Origin: Pseudobdellovibrionaceae bacterium
GTDB lineage: Bacteria; Bdellovibrionota; Bdellovibrionia; Bdellovibrionales; Bdellovibrionaceae
DNA: 64,000 nucleotides
Reading direction: 5' to 3'
NCBI GenBank assembly: GCA_019637875.1
Contig: JAHBUW010000006.1
Coordinates: 154,347 to 218,346 of the forward strand
Part shown: in pieces, positions 16,281-26,774 of the stretch
Numbering within the stretch: the stretch's first letter is position 1
Layout: the number at the start of each line of letters is the position of its first letter
Translations under genes and position numbers: made by a program
Notes under the pieces: model-generated
Seen by the model: only the letters and a program-made list of their open reading frames with translations
The model's database searches: none
What the model was told of the DNA's origin: nothing

Positions 16281-17384
16281 TTACGACAAAAGCGAGAGCG
16301 TGCTGGGGACGGGTTTCGACTCGACCGAGGTCTGGTGAAGCTCGCAGATTTTCGAAACCATGTTTTCGATCCAGATCGCCGAGGAAAACGGCGAACTTTT
16401 GAGCGCCTTTTCGGTTTCGGACAGAATCAAAAGCACGTTCTCGACTTTGCGCACGGACCACATCCGCGCCTGACGGACGTAGTCCCCCAGAAAGTAGGAC
16501 GGGACCTGGGCGTGGGTAGCGAGCTTCTGTCCGGCCAGACCTTGCGCCTCGCCCAAACGAACCATCAGCAGAATGCGGAAATGGCGCGCGGCGAGCGCGA
16601 TGATGCCCAGTTCACTTTGCCCCTGATCGAGCAAATTCACGGCCTGCAAAAGCGCGCTCGGCCGGTCGCCGGTCGCCAAAATTTCGCAGAACTCGAAAAC
16701 GTTCTCTTCGCGCAGACGCGACACGCACTGGGCGACATCCTCGCGGCGAACTTCGTTACGGTCACCGATGAAGCTGCGCAGTTTCTGCACTTCGCGCTCG
16801 ATCTCGACCAGCTGCGAACCCACCAAACGGTGGAACAGCTGTAGTCCCTCTTCGTTGAACTGCATCCCGTGGGCTTTCGCGATGTGCTGAATCCAACCGG
16901 GAACTTGGTTTTCGTAGGGCTTTTTGAACTCGACGCTGACCGCGCTTTCCAGAAGTTTCTGGTGCGTCTTCTTCCGGCGATCGAGTTTGCTGGCCGTCAT
17001 CATCAGCACCGTCGTATCGACAGGGTTTTCAATGAGGGGACGGAGCGTTTCCCATTCGTCCTCGCGGAAGTCATTCACTTCGCGCACGAGCACCACTCGG
17101 CGCGAGGCCATCATGGGGAGCGTCTCGACTTCGTCACGAATGGCGCCGACGTCGGCGTCCGCGGCCAGATAGGAATTCCAGTTGAAATCGGCCGCGCCGC
17201 CGTGAAGGGCGCAGACTTTCAAATACTGCACGGCTTGATTCAGAAGATAGGGCTCATCGCCGAAAAACAGATACAGAGGTTTGAAACTTTGATCTTCCAC
17301 GGCCGCTTCGACCTGCTGGTAGAACTGTTGGGGCTCCACCTGCGAGGACGCTTTCGCGTTTTTCTTATCGGCCTTGAAACTCAT
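16281..17384 (-). CDS. holA: DNA polymerase III subunit delta
   Basis: 367 residues, near the usual length (about 340). HolA is the delta subunit of the clamp loader, opening the beta clamp. Conserved features: FKPLYLFFGDEPYLLNQAV near the N-terminus, LVREVNDF, TTVLMMTASKLDRRKK, and a C-terminal region with LARHF/LARHFRILLM-like NLLDQGQSELGIIALAARHF. The ATG at 17384 overlaps the lptE stop by one base (TGATG). lptE-holA adjacency is common in Gram-negative bacteria and supports both calls. Confidence 0.92.
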   Translation of the reverse strand: MSFKADKKNAKASSQVEPQQFYQQVEAAVEDQSFKPLYLFFGDEPYLLNQAVQYLKVCALHGGAADFNWNSYLAADADVGAIRDEVETLPMMASRRVVLVREVNDFREDEWETLRPLIENPVDTTVLMMTASKLDRRKKTHQKLLESAVSVEFKKPYENQVPGWIQHIAKAHGMQFNEEGLQLFHRLVGSQLVEIEREVQKLRSFIGDRNEVRREDVAQCVSRLREENVFEFCEILATGDRPSALLQAVNLLDQGQSELGIIALAARHFRILLMVRLGEAQGLAGQKLATHAQVPSYFLGDYVRQARMWSVRKVENVLLILSETEKALKSSPFSSAIWIENMVSKICELHQTSVESKPVPSTLSLLS

Positions 17385-18013
17385 CAAAAATTCTCCGACA
17401 TCCGGTCGTGGGCCTCCGACATCAAGTCACTGGCCATGTTTTCAATGTTTTGCCGTCTGGCCGAAAGATTGTAAAGTGGATTCACCGTGTTAACTCCGGC
17501 CTGCAGAACCTGCGGTGCCACGTAAGTGCGCTCCCCCTGGAAGCTTCCGCTCCACAATTCGGCATTGTCGGACTTGCGTTTCAAAGCCACCCGCACGACG
17601 AGCAGCACCCGGTATTCCGACGCCAGCACGGAACCCTTCGGAAATTTGTCGCCGCCTTGGATACCGCCGGGCTGGTAGATCACGCTTTGAATTTCACCTT
17701 CGACTTCGGCCTCGGCGTATTCGGGCGAAACGACCCGCGCGCTGCGCGAACGTTCGAACTCCTGCACGAGCGCGTTGGTGAATCCCACCTCGATACCGAC
17801 CTCTTGGGTTTTATTTTTGAAGATCGGGATATGGATCTGCGTATAGCCCCCCGGAAGGGAGCGATCGGGGCCGCCCGTCCGGTAAGCGCAGCCCGACAGT
17901 GCGACTGACGATGCGATGAGCCCCACCAACGCAATCACGCGCACGGCTGCGATCAATGCTTTGATGACAGCGGGAAGGCGGCTCGGGTAAATTTGCGTCA
18001 AGCGCATCTGCAT
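17384..18013 (-). CDS. lptE: LPS-assembly lipoprotein LptE
   Basis: 209 residues from the ATG at 18013 (another ATG two codons on). A long hydrophobic signal ends at the lipobox LSGC with Cys42. The mature part follows the LptE pattern: GGYTQIHIPIFKNKTQEVGI, FTNALVQEFERS, EVEGEIQSV, then a strand region. LptE plugs the LptD barrel that inserts lipopolysaccharide into the outer membrane. Longer in-frame starts reach back into the divergent aminotransferase gene and are unlikely. Followed directly by holA. Confidence 0.82.
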   Translation of the reverse strand: MQMRLTQIYPSRLPAVIKALIAAVRVIALVGLIASSVALSGCAYRTGGPDRSLPGGYTQIHIPIFKNKTQEVGIEVGFTNALVQEFERSRSARVVSPEYAEAEVEGEIQSVIYQPGGIQGGDKFPKGSVLASEYRVLLVVRVALKRKSDNAELWSGSFQGERTYVAPQVLQAGVNTVNPLYNLSARRQNIENMASDLMSEAHDRMSENF

Positions 18014-18043
18014 GAAAGCAACTCTAGAGCCAGAAGGATGACG

Positions 18044-19186
18044 ATGCAAGCCTACAACGTACTCGCCCCCGGGCCCGTCAATTTGCATCCGGATGTGGAA
18101 AAGATCTTGGCCGCGCCCATGATCCATCACCGTACGCCCGAATTCGACGCCATCCTGAAACGCGTGCTCTCACGACTGCAAAACCTCTTCGAAACCGCAG
18201 AGCCTTGCTACGTGCTGACCGCCACGGGCTCGGGCGGCATGGAATGCCTGCTGGTCAACGTTCTACATCCGGGGGACGAGGTGCTCGCCATCGACTCGGG
18301 CAAATTCGGCGAACGTTGGGCCGAAATGGCCGAGGTCTTCGGCGGCCGCGTGCACCGGCTGAAAGTGCCGTGGGGTGAACCCGTGAAGGTCGCCGACGTT
18401 CAAGAGATGCTCACCAAAAATCCCGGCATCCGCGCCGTTCTCTGCCAGGCGTGCGAGACCTCCACCGCCGTCGCGCATCCCATCCGCGAACTCGCGGCCT
18501 TGATCCGCACGCGCCCCGAAACCCTTTTTCTGGTGGACGGAATCACGGGACTGGGCGCCTTCCCGCTCCCCATGGATGAATGGGGACTCGACGGTTTGGT
18601 CGGCGGCTCGCAAAAAGCGCTGATGCTGCCCACGGGCCTTGCGGTCTTGAGCTTTTCGAAAAAGGCGTGGGCGCGCATCGAGAAAAACCCCACGCCCCGC
18701 TACTACTTCGACTTGCGCCGTGAACGTGCGGCCAATCAAAAAGGCGAAACCTTCTTCAGCTCCAACGTCACCCTGATCCGCGCGCTCGACGTGGTGCTGG
18801 ATAAAATCACCGCGCAAGGACTGCCCGCCCTCTTCCAAGAGATCCGTCAGCGCGCGGACTTCACCCGGACCTTCGCGCCGCGCTTGGGGCTCACACTTTA
18901 TGCCCCTACCGCGCCCTCGGACTCGGTGACGGCCCTAAAAGTGCCCGCCGGAGTCGACTCGCAGAAGCTGCGCGGTTGGCTTGAGGAGACGTACAAAACC
19001 ACGATCATGGGCGGACAGGATCAAGCGAAGGGCAAGATCATCCGCATCGGGCACATGGGCTACATCCGTCCCGAACAGATGATCACGTTGATGTTGAACC
19101 TGGCGGAAGGCTTGAAACACTTTGGCGCGACGACCCCCAGCGATCTCGCGGCACTTGAGCGCGAGATGCGCGGATTCTGGAAATAA
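18044..19186 (+). CDS. class V aminotransferase (alanine-glyoxylate / serine-pyruvate type)
   Basis: 380 residues. The ATG at 18044 is chosen because AGAAGG sits eight bases upstream; an ATG two codons earlier (18038) is possible. PLP fold-type I enzyme with N-terminal LAPGPVNLHPDV, TATGSGGMECLL, the PLP-holding DGITGLGAFP and the Schiff-base Lys in GGSQKALMLP. Family members move amino groups between alanine or serine and glyoxylate or pyruvate, and some act on phosphohydroxypyruvate. The next gene, five bases away, is a phosphoglycerate-dehydrogenase-like enzyme, so the two may make serine together. Only 30 bp separate it from divergent lptE. Confidence 0.85.
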   Translation: MQAYNVLAPGPVNLHPDVEKILAAPMIHHRTPEFDAILKRVLSRLQNLFETAEPCYVLTATGSGGMECLLVNVLHPGDEVLAIDSGKFGERWAEMAEVFGGRVHRLKVPWGEPVKVADVQEMLTKNPGIRAVLCQACETSTAVAHPIRELAALIRTRPETLFLVDGITGLGAFPLPMDEWGLDGLVGGSQKALMLPTGLAVLSFSKKAWARIEKNPTPRYYFDLRRERAANQKGETFFSSNVTLIRALDVVLDKITAQGLPALFQEIRQRADFTRTFAPRLGLTLYAPTAPSDSVTALKVPAGVDSQKLRGWLEETYKTTIMGGQDQAKGKIIRIGHMGYIRPEQMITLMLNLAEGLKHFGATTPSDLAALEREMRGFWK

Positions 19187-19191
19187 AGCTC

Positions 19192-20166
19192 ATGGAGAAA
19201 AAGAAAATCCTCGTCACCGACCGCCTGTCCCCCGAAGCCCTTTTGATGCTGCAAGGGCAGGACTTCGTGCAGGTCGAAAAAACCAAATCCCATGACATCT
19301 CGGCGGAAGAGATCGCGGGCGCACACGCGCTCTTGATCCGCTCGCGGACCAAAGTGGACGAGCGGCTTCTCTTGCAAGCGAAAAACCTGCAGGTCATCGT
19401 GACCGCGACCACCGGCTTTGACCACATCGACTTCGACGCCTGCGAAAAATGGGGCGTGACCGCCATGAATTGCCCATGGGCGAACGTCCCCACGACGGCG
19501 CAGCTGACCTGGGCGCTCGTGCTGGCCTGCGTGCACAAGGTCAATGCGGGACACGCGATGATCAGGGGCGGACTGTGGGACCGCCACCTTCTGCAGTCCA
19601 TGGAGCTTGCGGGCAAAACCTACGGTATCGTGGGGCTGGGACGCATCGGCTCGAAAGTCGCGCAGCTGGCGGAAGCCTTCGGCATGCACGTCGTCGCCTA
19701 CGATCCTTACTGCGAAGACAAAAACTTCACCGAGGTGGACGCGGAAAGGGTCTCGTTCGAAGAGTGTTTGAAACGCGCCGACGTCCTGAGCTTCCACGTG
19801 CCTTTGACGAAGTCGACTCACCACATGCTGAACCGCTCACACTTCGAGTACATCCACCGCGGCGCCATCGTCGTGAACACTTCGCGCGGCTCGGTCATCA
19901 ACGAACCCGATCTCGCCGAGGCCATCGAGAAGGGCTGGGTGTTGGCCGCGGGCCTTGACGTCTTCGAAAAAGAGCCCCTGCCGCGGACCTCGCTTCTGTT
20001 GAAAATGCCCCAGATCGTGATGACCCCCCACGTGGGCGCCAACTCCCGCGAAGCCTTCGAGAAGGCCTCGGAGCAGGCCGCGCTGAAAATTTTAGCGTTT
20101 TTCCGCAACGGTTCGACCTCGGATGTCCTTCCGCCGAAGCGCTATCCTGAAAATCCGTGGACTTAG
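19192..20166 (+). CDS. D-2-hydroxyacid dehydrogenase, phosphoglycerate dehydrogenase-like
   Basis: 324 residues, the short form without a C-terminal ACT domain. N-terminal substrate domain (LVTDRLSPEALLMLQGQ), Rossmann NAD-binding domain with GLGRIGSKVAQ and Asp in VVAYDPY. Catalytic trio visible as Arg in NTSRGSV, Glu in DVFEKEPLP and His in TPHVGANS. Uses NAD(P) to oxidise a D-2-hydroxyacid, most likely 3-phosphoglycerate given the aminotransferase immediately upstream. Without an ACT domain, serine feedback of the E. coli kind is not expected. Other acids, for example glycerate, are possible. Confidence 0.85.
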   Translation: MEKKKILVTDRLSPEALLMLQGQDFVQVEKTKSHDISAEEIAGAHALLIRSRTKVDERLLLQAKNLQVIVTATTGFDHIDFDACEKWGVTAMNCPWANVPTTAQLTWALVLACVHKVNAGHAMIRGGLWDRHLLQSMELAGKTYGIVGLGRIGSKVAQLAEAFGMHVVAYDPYCEDKNFTEVDAERVSFEECLKRADVLSFHVPLTKSTHHMLNRSHFEYIHRGAIVVNTSRGSVINEPDLAEAIEKGWVLAAGLDVFEKEPLPRTSLLLKMPQIVMTPHVGANSREAFEKASEQAALKILAFFRNGSTSDVLPPKRYPENPWT

Positions 20167-20188
20167 GGACAATTACGCAGTTTGTTAG

Positions 20189-21574
<1,386 letters not shown>

Positions 21575-21838
21575 TTATTCGGTTTGCGAGTCCATCGCCT
21601 GGTTCATATCCTGGCGATTGGCCTCGACCCGCGCCTTTTGCACGTCGGCCTTCGCGCGGCCGATCGCCTCCGGAGGCGCGTCCCGTTTCAGCTCTTTTTT
21701 CAGTTTTTTCTGATGAAGTTCGACTTGATCGTGAGTCGTTTGTTGCTCCGGCGTGACCGGATCCACACCCGTCGCGCGGGTCTGACCGTAAACGGGAGTC
21801 GCGCCCAGCAAGATCGTCGCAAGTAGTAAGCGAGTCAT
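21575..21838 (-). CDS. small exported charged protein
   Basis: 87 residues. The ATG at 21838 has GGAGG seven bases upstream; a GTG two codons earlier is less likely. Signal peptide about 1-19 (LLLATILLGATPVYGQ), then a hydrophilic helical region rich in Gln, Lys and Asp (HDQVELHQKKLKKELKRD). No recognisable family. Its stop abuts the purA stop tail to tail. Confidence 0.6.
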   Translation of the reverse strand: MTRLLLATILLGATPVYGQTRATGVDPVTPEQQTTHDQVELHQKKLKKELKRDAPPEAIGRAKADVQKARVEANRQDMNQAMDSQTE

Positions 21839-21892
21839 CACCACCTCCGAGCCTCTAGACTCGCAAAGGTCGTGCCGATGAAAGAGCGGGAA

Positions 21893-22117
21893 TTACGTCC
21901 CAGGATCCTTCGTTTTGTAACCGAAGCCGTGTTTATCGAGATGCGCGGCATCCGTCGTATCCACGGAGCCCTCTTCGTGGCTTTTTTCGATGGATTTGGC
22001 GACCTTGCCGGTAATTCCAACCCACTCGGGAAGGAAGACCATGAACAGCACGTAAACGAGCACCGAGGCCACGAAAACCCCGAAACAAGCGATCAGCACT
22101 AACGTTCCCGTATCCAT
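21893..22117 (-). CDS. small single-pass membrane protein
   Basis: 74 residues from the ATG at 22117, which follows AAAGGAAGGGAGCC; the longer in-frame start lacks this signal. One membrane helix at about 5-29 (LVLIACFGVFVASVLVYVLFMVFLPEW, of which the core is within the bilayer), then a polar tail with Lys/Glu and HLDKHGFGYK. Not recognised. Same strand as, and upstream of, the small exported protein; divergent from the AraC regulator. Confidence 0.6.
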   Translation of the reverse strand: MDTGTLVLIACFGVFVASVLVYVLFMVFLPEWVGITGKVAKSIEKSHEEGSVDTTDAAHLDKHGFGYKTKDPGT

Positions 22118-22231
22118 TTTGGCTCCCTTCCTTTGGAATTCTAAGTGATCCCGCGCCCAAACGCCAGAGACGGACTTCCATTTGACTAGCACAAACTTCC
22201 CGTAAGGTGGCTTTCATGGCAGACTGGCCAC

Positions 22232-23098
22232 ATGAAACGCAACCTCCGCATTCATCACAATCTGAGCGAGCTGGGGCTAGAGAAGATCTCGCCCGGCGAA
22301 ATCCGCGTCGAAGCGCTGGAGCGACGTTTCGAACCGCGCGTCCCCTTTCCGCATCGCCACGCTTTCGTGCAGCTCTGCTGGATTTCGCGGGGGCGCGGCT
22401 GGCACGAGATCGATTTCGTCCGGTATCCCGTCGCACGCCACACGCTTTTCGTCATGAAACCGGGACAAGTGCACGATTGGAAAATGTCGCGCGACACGCG
22501 CGGCGTGCTCGTGGAGTTCGACGCCGGCGCCTTCGCGAGCGACCCGCGCGCCGACCTTTTGGCCGCGATCCTGCGCGCCCCCGACCGCCTGATGATCGCG
22601 GATCCGGCGCGACTGGATGAACTTCTCGACCTGATGCGAACCGAGTTCGCGCGCAAAGAGGCCTACTACGAACTGGCGCTCGAAGCCGAGCTGCGAGCGC
22701 TCCTGATCTTCATCGCCCGCGAGGCCCCCGCTCCCACTCGCGCCGCCGCCGGAAACGACCTTGCGCGGAAGTTTCAAGCACTGGTGGAAAAAAACTATGC
22801 CGTCGAACATCGGGTGGAAGATTACGCCCGCCGGCTGGGGCTGACCGCCAAAGCCCTGACCATGCGGCTCACGCGAACGCTGCGCCAATCGCCGCGCAAG
22901 ATCATCCAAGACCGCGTCTTACTTGAGGCGAAGCGACTACTTACTTTGACGGATCTCAGCGTCGGCGAGGTGGCCCGCGAGCTGGGCCTTGAAGACGCGA
23001 ACTATTTCACGCGGCTGTTCCGTGCGAAGCTCAACCTGACCCCGTCGGAGTTCCGTGCGCGACACCGCTACGCCATGGGAATCGCGAAGCAGAACTGA
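22232..23098 (+). CDS. AraC-family transcriptional regulator
   Basis: 288 residues. N-terminal cupin-like sensing domain (about 20-120) with PFPHRHAFVQLCWISRGRGW and FVMKPGQVHDWK. C-terminal pair of helix-turn-helix units (about 185-280): VEDYARRLGLTAKALTMRL, then VGEVARELGLEDANYFTRLF ending in the signature LNLTPSEFRA. A soluble ligand-responsive DNA-binding protein. Ligand unknown. It is flanked by a divergent small membrane-protein gene and a convergent alpha/beta hydrolase gene; either could be a target. Confidence 0.9.
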   Translation: MKRNLRIHHNLSELGLEKISPGEIRVEALERRFEPRVPFPHRHAFVQLCWISRGRGWHEIDFVRYPVARHTLFVMKPGQVHDWKMSRDTRGVLVEFDAGAFASDPRADLLAAILRAPDRLMIADPARLDELLDLMRTEFARKEAYYELALEAELRALLIFIAREAPAPTRAAAGNDLARKFQALVEKNYAVEHRVEDYARRLGLTAKALTMRLTRTLRQSPRKIIQDRVLLEAKRLLTLTDLSVGEVARELGLEDANYFTRLFRAKLNLTPSEFRARHRYAMGIAKQN

Positions 23099-23139
23099 CC
23101 GATGCCGCCCGTCGACTGCCAGTAGATGACCGATTTTTC

Positions 23140-24414
23140 TCATAACGAGTTTAAGAACTTTTCGAACCGGCTGAAAACCGCCATCGGCGCGCCGGGGAAG
23201 AAATCGTGATCGGCCTCCGGCACCACGTCGTGGGTCGCCTTCGGCATCCGCGCGGCGAAGTCACGTTCGCTTGCGGGCGGCACGATCACGTCGCGCCCTC
23301 CGGCCAGGAAGACCGTGGGTGTGTTGATCCGCTCGGCTTGCGGCTCCCATGCCGACGCATTCTCGGGAAGCGCGTAGTCGCCCCACAACTCGCCGAGCGT
23401 GATCCCATCGTAAACGGACGCGGACGCGAGTTCTTTCGCCAATACGCCCTCGCCCCCCATGATCAGACGCTGGATCATCGCTTTCGGCCCCAGCCACTCC
23501 GGCGGCAAATCGTCCGCGCGCAGACGCGCGTCCCGGAGCGCACGGGGAACGAGTTCGCCGTGGATAGATTGCAAACGGTCGATCTCCATCGCGACGCCGC
23601 GAATCCACTCGATCGCCGCGGCTCCGGAGGGATCTTGGTTCATCCGCAGGATCAGCTGTTGGCGCAGCACCATCGGCGTCAGCACGCGAAAGTTCGGGAT
23701 CGGGTTCATGTTCAAAAGACGAGCCTTAAGCTGCTGGCGCGCGAGATCTTCCGCACGCAGATAGTCCGCGGCCACCGACGCGAGCGCCGGCGCCCGCGCG
23801 AGGCTTTCCTCCCAGAGGAGTGGCGCCGCGCCCATGAGCTTGATATTTTGGACGGCCATCCGTCGCGGACTCGTCGAGACCGAGACCAGAAAAAGACCTT
23901 TCACGCGTGCGGGATAAGCTTGCGCGAAGCGAAGGGCCACGTGTCCACCCGCACTGTGCGCGAAGAGGATCACGGGTTTCCCCGGACTGTGCTCATCGAT
24001 GACGGCAAGGAGGTCCTCGACCGCGCGTTCGGTCGAAATATCATCCGCGGTCCACGTCGGCGAAGGGGTTTTCAACGGCGACATCCCCGTCCCGCGCGGA
24101 TCGAACATGACGACGTTCACGTTCAGCGACGCCATGAAGCCATTCACGATCTCGCGTTTTTGCAGCGCCGTTTTCAAAGGCTCGGCCGAAGAGCCCGGGC
24201 CTCCCGGTACGAGCACCACCGTCTCCTGCATCGGAGCACGCGACAGGTCTTTCGCGAGAAGCACGCTGTGGATCGTGAAGTCCTTCATGGCCTCGGGACG
24301 AACGTCCGCGCAGCGGCCTTGGAAATAATGAAGGAGCGTAAACTCGATGGCGCAGATGTCGTGGGCGAAACTGGAAACCGGGAAAAGAAAAAGCAGAGCG
24401 AGAATTTGACGCAT
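23140..24414 (-). CDS. secreted alpha/beta hydrolase, proline-iminopeptidase (S33) type
   Basis: 424 residues. The ATG at 24414 gives a clean signal peptide (MRQILALLFLFPVSSFA); an in-frame GTG or ATG 15 bases earlier is less good. Oxyanion motif PGGPGSS, nucleophile region FAHSAGGHVAL with Ser (the usual first Gly is Ala), acid in GRDVIVPP and His in EADHDFFPG. S33-type peptidases and related hydrolases release N-terminal residues or cleave esters. Exported, so it may act on prey or environmental peptides, which is inference. The gene runs convergently to the AraC regulator. Confidence 0.78.
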   Translation of the reverse strand: MRQILALLFLFPVSSFAHDICAIEFTLLHYFQGRCADVRPEAMKDFTIHSVLLAKDLSRAPMQETVVLVPGGPGSSAEPLKTALQKREIVNGFMASLNVNVVMFDPRGTGMSPLKTPSPTWTADDISTERAVEDLLAVIDEHSPGKPVILFAHSAGGHVALRFAQAYPARVKGLFLVSVSTSPRRMAVQNIKLMGAAPLLWEESLARAPALASVAADYLRAEDLARQQLKARLLNMNPIPNFRVLTPMVLRQQLILRMNQDPSGAAAIEWIRGVAMEIDRLQSIHGELVPRALRDARLRADDLPPEWLGPKAMIQRLIMGGEGVLAKELASASVYDGITLGELWGDYALPENASAWEPQAERINTPTVFLAGGRDVIVPPASERDFAARMPKATHDVVPEADHDFFPGAPMAVFSRFEKFLNSL

Positions 24415-24570
24415 GGCTATTCGGACCACGGATGTCTCAAGATAGGGAGCCCACGGAAGGGCCTTGAAAATTTTGGAGCTTCAAACGCACGCATTTCACG
24501 TTTCAGAGCGAAACGCTGTCCCAAATCGGACCACCCCAGATGGAATCGAGACCCGTAACGTCCGAGGACA

Positions 24571-24598
24571 TTAAGTTTCATTAAAACTAAACCGATCT
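24571..24598 (+). promoter_or_regulatory. candidate sigma-28-type promoter of the PAS chemoreceptor gene
   Basis: TTAAGTTT (24571-24578, seven of eight to TAAAGTTT) and ACCGATCT (24591-24598, with the CCGAT core of GCCGATAA), spaced by 12 bases. It lies about 38 bases before the chemoreceptor start, a plausible target for a flagellar sigma factor. Confidence 0.4.
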
Positions 24599-24635
24599 TT
24601 AACATCACGAATAGCTGTTACACACCGAGGTCGCG

Positions 24636-26774
24636 ATGCGGAAAACGAAAGCTACGAAATCCCCCAAGACTCCCGATGCCTTTGAAATGGAGTCGATGCA
24701 CCAGGCCCTTCATCGCGTTCAAGCGGTGATTGAATTCGACCTGGATGGGCGGATCCTCAACGCGAATCAGAATTTTCTATTCGCCCTGGGCTACACGGCC
24801 GAAGAAGTCGTCGGACAACATCATCGTCTTTTCTGCGATCCAGACTACGTACTGACCTCCGACTATCGGAAATTTTGGGAGCGTCTTTCCCGCGGGGAAT
24901 TCGACTCGGGTGAATACCGTCGAATCGCCAAGAATGGCAAAGAGATTTGGATTCAAGCTTCGTACAATCCCGTGCTGGGCTTGGACGGCAAACCCTTCAA
25001 AGTCGTCAAATTCGCGACCGAAATTACCGCGCAAAAGCTGAAGAGCTCGCAAGATGAAAGCATCGTGCGCGCGATCCACCGTTCTCAAGCGGTGATCGAA
25101 TTTAATCTCGAAGGGAAGATCCTCTCGGCGAACGAGAACTTCTTGAGCACGGTGGGTTACCATCTGGAAGAGATCCGCGGTAAACATCACCGCATCTTCT
25201 GTGACGAAAGCTATGCGGGCACACGCGAATACGCGCAGTTTTGGGAAAAACTCGCGCGCGGCGAATTCGACTCTGGAGAATACCGCCGTCTTGGTAAAGA
25301 CGGTCGCGAGGTTTGGATTCAAGCCTCGTACAATCCCGTCTTCGATATGAATGGCAAGCCCTTCAAAGTCGTCAAATTCGCGACCGACATCACCACGGCG
25401 AAACGCCACAACGCCGAGTTCGAAGGCAAAGTGAACGCCATCGGCAAGTCCCAGGCGGTGATCGAGTTCAACCTCGACGGTACCATCCTTTCGGCGAATG
25501 AAAACTTCCTGGCGACTCTCGGATACACGATCGACGAGATTCGCGGTAAACATCATCGCATGTTCTGCGACGCCAAGTACGTGGCGACTCTGGACTATCG
25601 CGAGTTCTGGACAAAACTCGCCCAGGGACAGTTCCAATCGGGCGTCTACAAAAGAGTCGGACGTGCGGGCCAGGACGTCTGGATCCAAGCAACGTACAAC
25701 CCGATCCTCGATACGAACGGACGTCCCTTCAAGGTCGTGAAGTTCGCCACCGACATCACGCACGCGCGGATGCGTTCGGCCGACTACGAAGGCAAGATGA
25801 ACGCGATCAGCAAATCGCAAGCGGTCATCGAATTTGACCTTACGGGCCGGATCTTGAGTGCGAATGACAACTTCCTCAAAACCATGGGTTATGGCGAAAG
25901 CGAGCTCGTCGGCGGTCATCACCGCCTGTTCTGCGACAAGGCCTACGGCGAAAGCGCCGAGTACCGTCTGTTCTGGGATAAACTCGGACGCGGTGAATAC
26001 GACGCCGGAGAATACCTGCGCTACGGCAAAAATGGGGAAGAAGTCTGGATCCTCGCTTCCTACAATCCGATCATGGATTTGGAAGGCCGCGCTTTCAAAG
26101 TCGTGAAGTTCGCAACCAACATCACTGCGGAAAAGCACCGCGCACAACAACTCGCACGCACGGCCGCAAATGTGGGCGAGTCCATCGGCCGCCTGACGTC
26201 GTCGATCGATCTGGTCGCAAAAAGTACACGCACCGCCAGTGAACTCGCCCGTGAAAACCAAACGCGCACCGGGCAAGGGAAGGCGACCATCGGCGATGTC
26301 GTGCTTTCGTCAGAGAAAATCCAAAGCTCAGCCAAAGAAATTGTCGAAATCGTCGGGGTCATCCGCGACATCGCCGAACGCACGAATTTGCTCGCCTTCA
26401 ATGCCGCGATCGAAGCGGCGCGCGCGGGCGAGCACGGCCGCGGCTTTTCCATCGTCGCGGACGAAGTGCGTAAGCTGGCCGAACGGTCGGCCGACGCCAC
26501 AAAAGACATCTCGAAGTTGATCACCGAAACTTTGGCGCTGGCCGAAACGGGTCGCGATTTGTGCCGGACGACGAATGAAACCTTCGGCCAGATCGATCAC
26601 GGTGTCGAATCAACATCGACCTCCATCAGCGAGATCACCAAAGAAACCCAAGATCAGCTGACGCTCGCGATGGAGATCGGCGAAGCGATGCGCGACCTCG
26701 TTCCGGGGCCGGCCGGTGAGCCCTCCCCCGCGAAGTCCGCCGCCACGCCTCGGCCCCACCGCCAGGCGGCCTGA
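24636..26774 (+). CDS. soluble chemoreceptor with four tandem PAS domains
   Basis: 712 residues with no membrane segment or signal peptide. Four PAS domains repeat with an exact 122-residue period, each beginning QAVIEF and carrying the AN(Q/E/D)NFL, HHR(L/I/M)FCD, W(I)(Q/L)A(S/T)YNP and FKVVKFAT motifs. Residues about 500-690 form a methyl-accepting signalling domain with the hairpin tip [20 protein letters not shown] and [18 protein letters not shown]. The C-terminal tail has no clear CheR/CheB tether. A cytoplasmic sensor, perhaps of redox state or a haem/flavin ligand; the conserved HHR and Cys in FCD suggest a bound cofactor, which is inference. Followed at once by a triple-CheW gene. 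Confidence 0.9.
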   Translation: MRKTKATKSPKTPDAFEMESMHQALHRVQAVIEFDLDGRILNANQNFLFALGYTAEEVVGQHHRLFCDPDYVLTSDYRKFWERLSRGEFDSGEYRRIAKNGKEIWIQASYNPVLGLDGKPFKVVKFATEITAQKLKSSQDESIVRAIHRSQAVIEFNLEGKILSANENFLSTVGYHLEEIRGKHHRIFCDESYAGTREYAQFWEKLARGEFDSGEYRRLGKDGREVWIQASYNPVFDMNGKPFKVVKFATDITTAKRHNAEFEGKVNAIGKSQAVIEFNLDGTILSANENFLATLGYTIDEIRGKHHRMFCDAKYVATLDYREFWTKLAQGQFQSGVYKRVGRAGQDVWIQATYNPILDTNGRPFKVVKFATDITHARMRSADYEGKMNAISKSQAVIEFDLTGRILSANDNFLKTMGYGESELVGGHHRLFCDKAYGESAEYRLFWDKLGRGEYDAGEYLRYGKNGEEVWILASYNPIMDLEGRAFKVVKFATNITAEKHRAQQLARTAANVGESIGRLTSSIDLVAKSTRTASELARENQTRTGQGKATIGDVVLSSEKIQSSAKEIVEIVGVIRDIAERTNLLAFNAAIEAARAGEHGRGFSIVADEVRKLAERSADATKDISKLITETLALAETGRDLCRTTNETFGQIDHGVESTSTSISEITKETQDQLTLAMEIGEAMRDLVPGPAGEPSPAKSAATPRPHRQAA
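24720..26183 (+). repeat. four tandem 366-bp repeats encoding PAS domains
   Basis: The codon for Gln in QAVIEF occurs at 24720, 25086, 25452 and 25818, exactly 366 bp apart each time. Short stretches such as GTCGTCAAATTCGCGACC recur in the first two units and in altered form in the others. The units lie within one reading frame, so this is internal gene duplication, not a mobile repeat. Confidence 0.9.

Noticed and set aside
23206..24558. Plus-strand frame of 450 codons opposite the secreted hydrolase
   Set aside because: Very Arg/His-rich, typical of a shadow frame; hydrolase motifs lie on the minus strand.
24720..26183. Regular repeats that could suggest a CRISPR or minisatellite array
   Set aside because: Units are 366 bp, in one reading frame and encode PAS domains.
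24777..26276. Minus-strand frame of about 500 codons opposite the PAS repeats
   Set aside because: It inherits the 366-bp repeat of the real gene and has no domain of its own.
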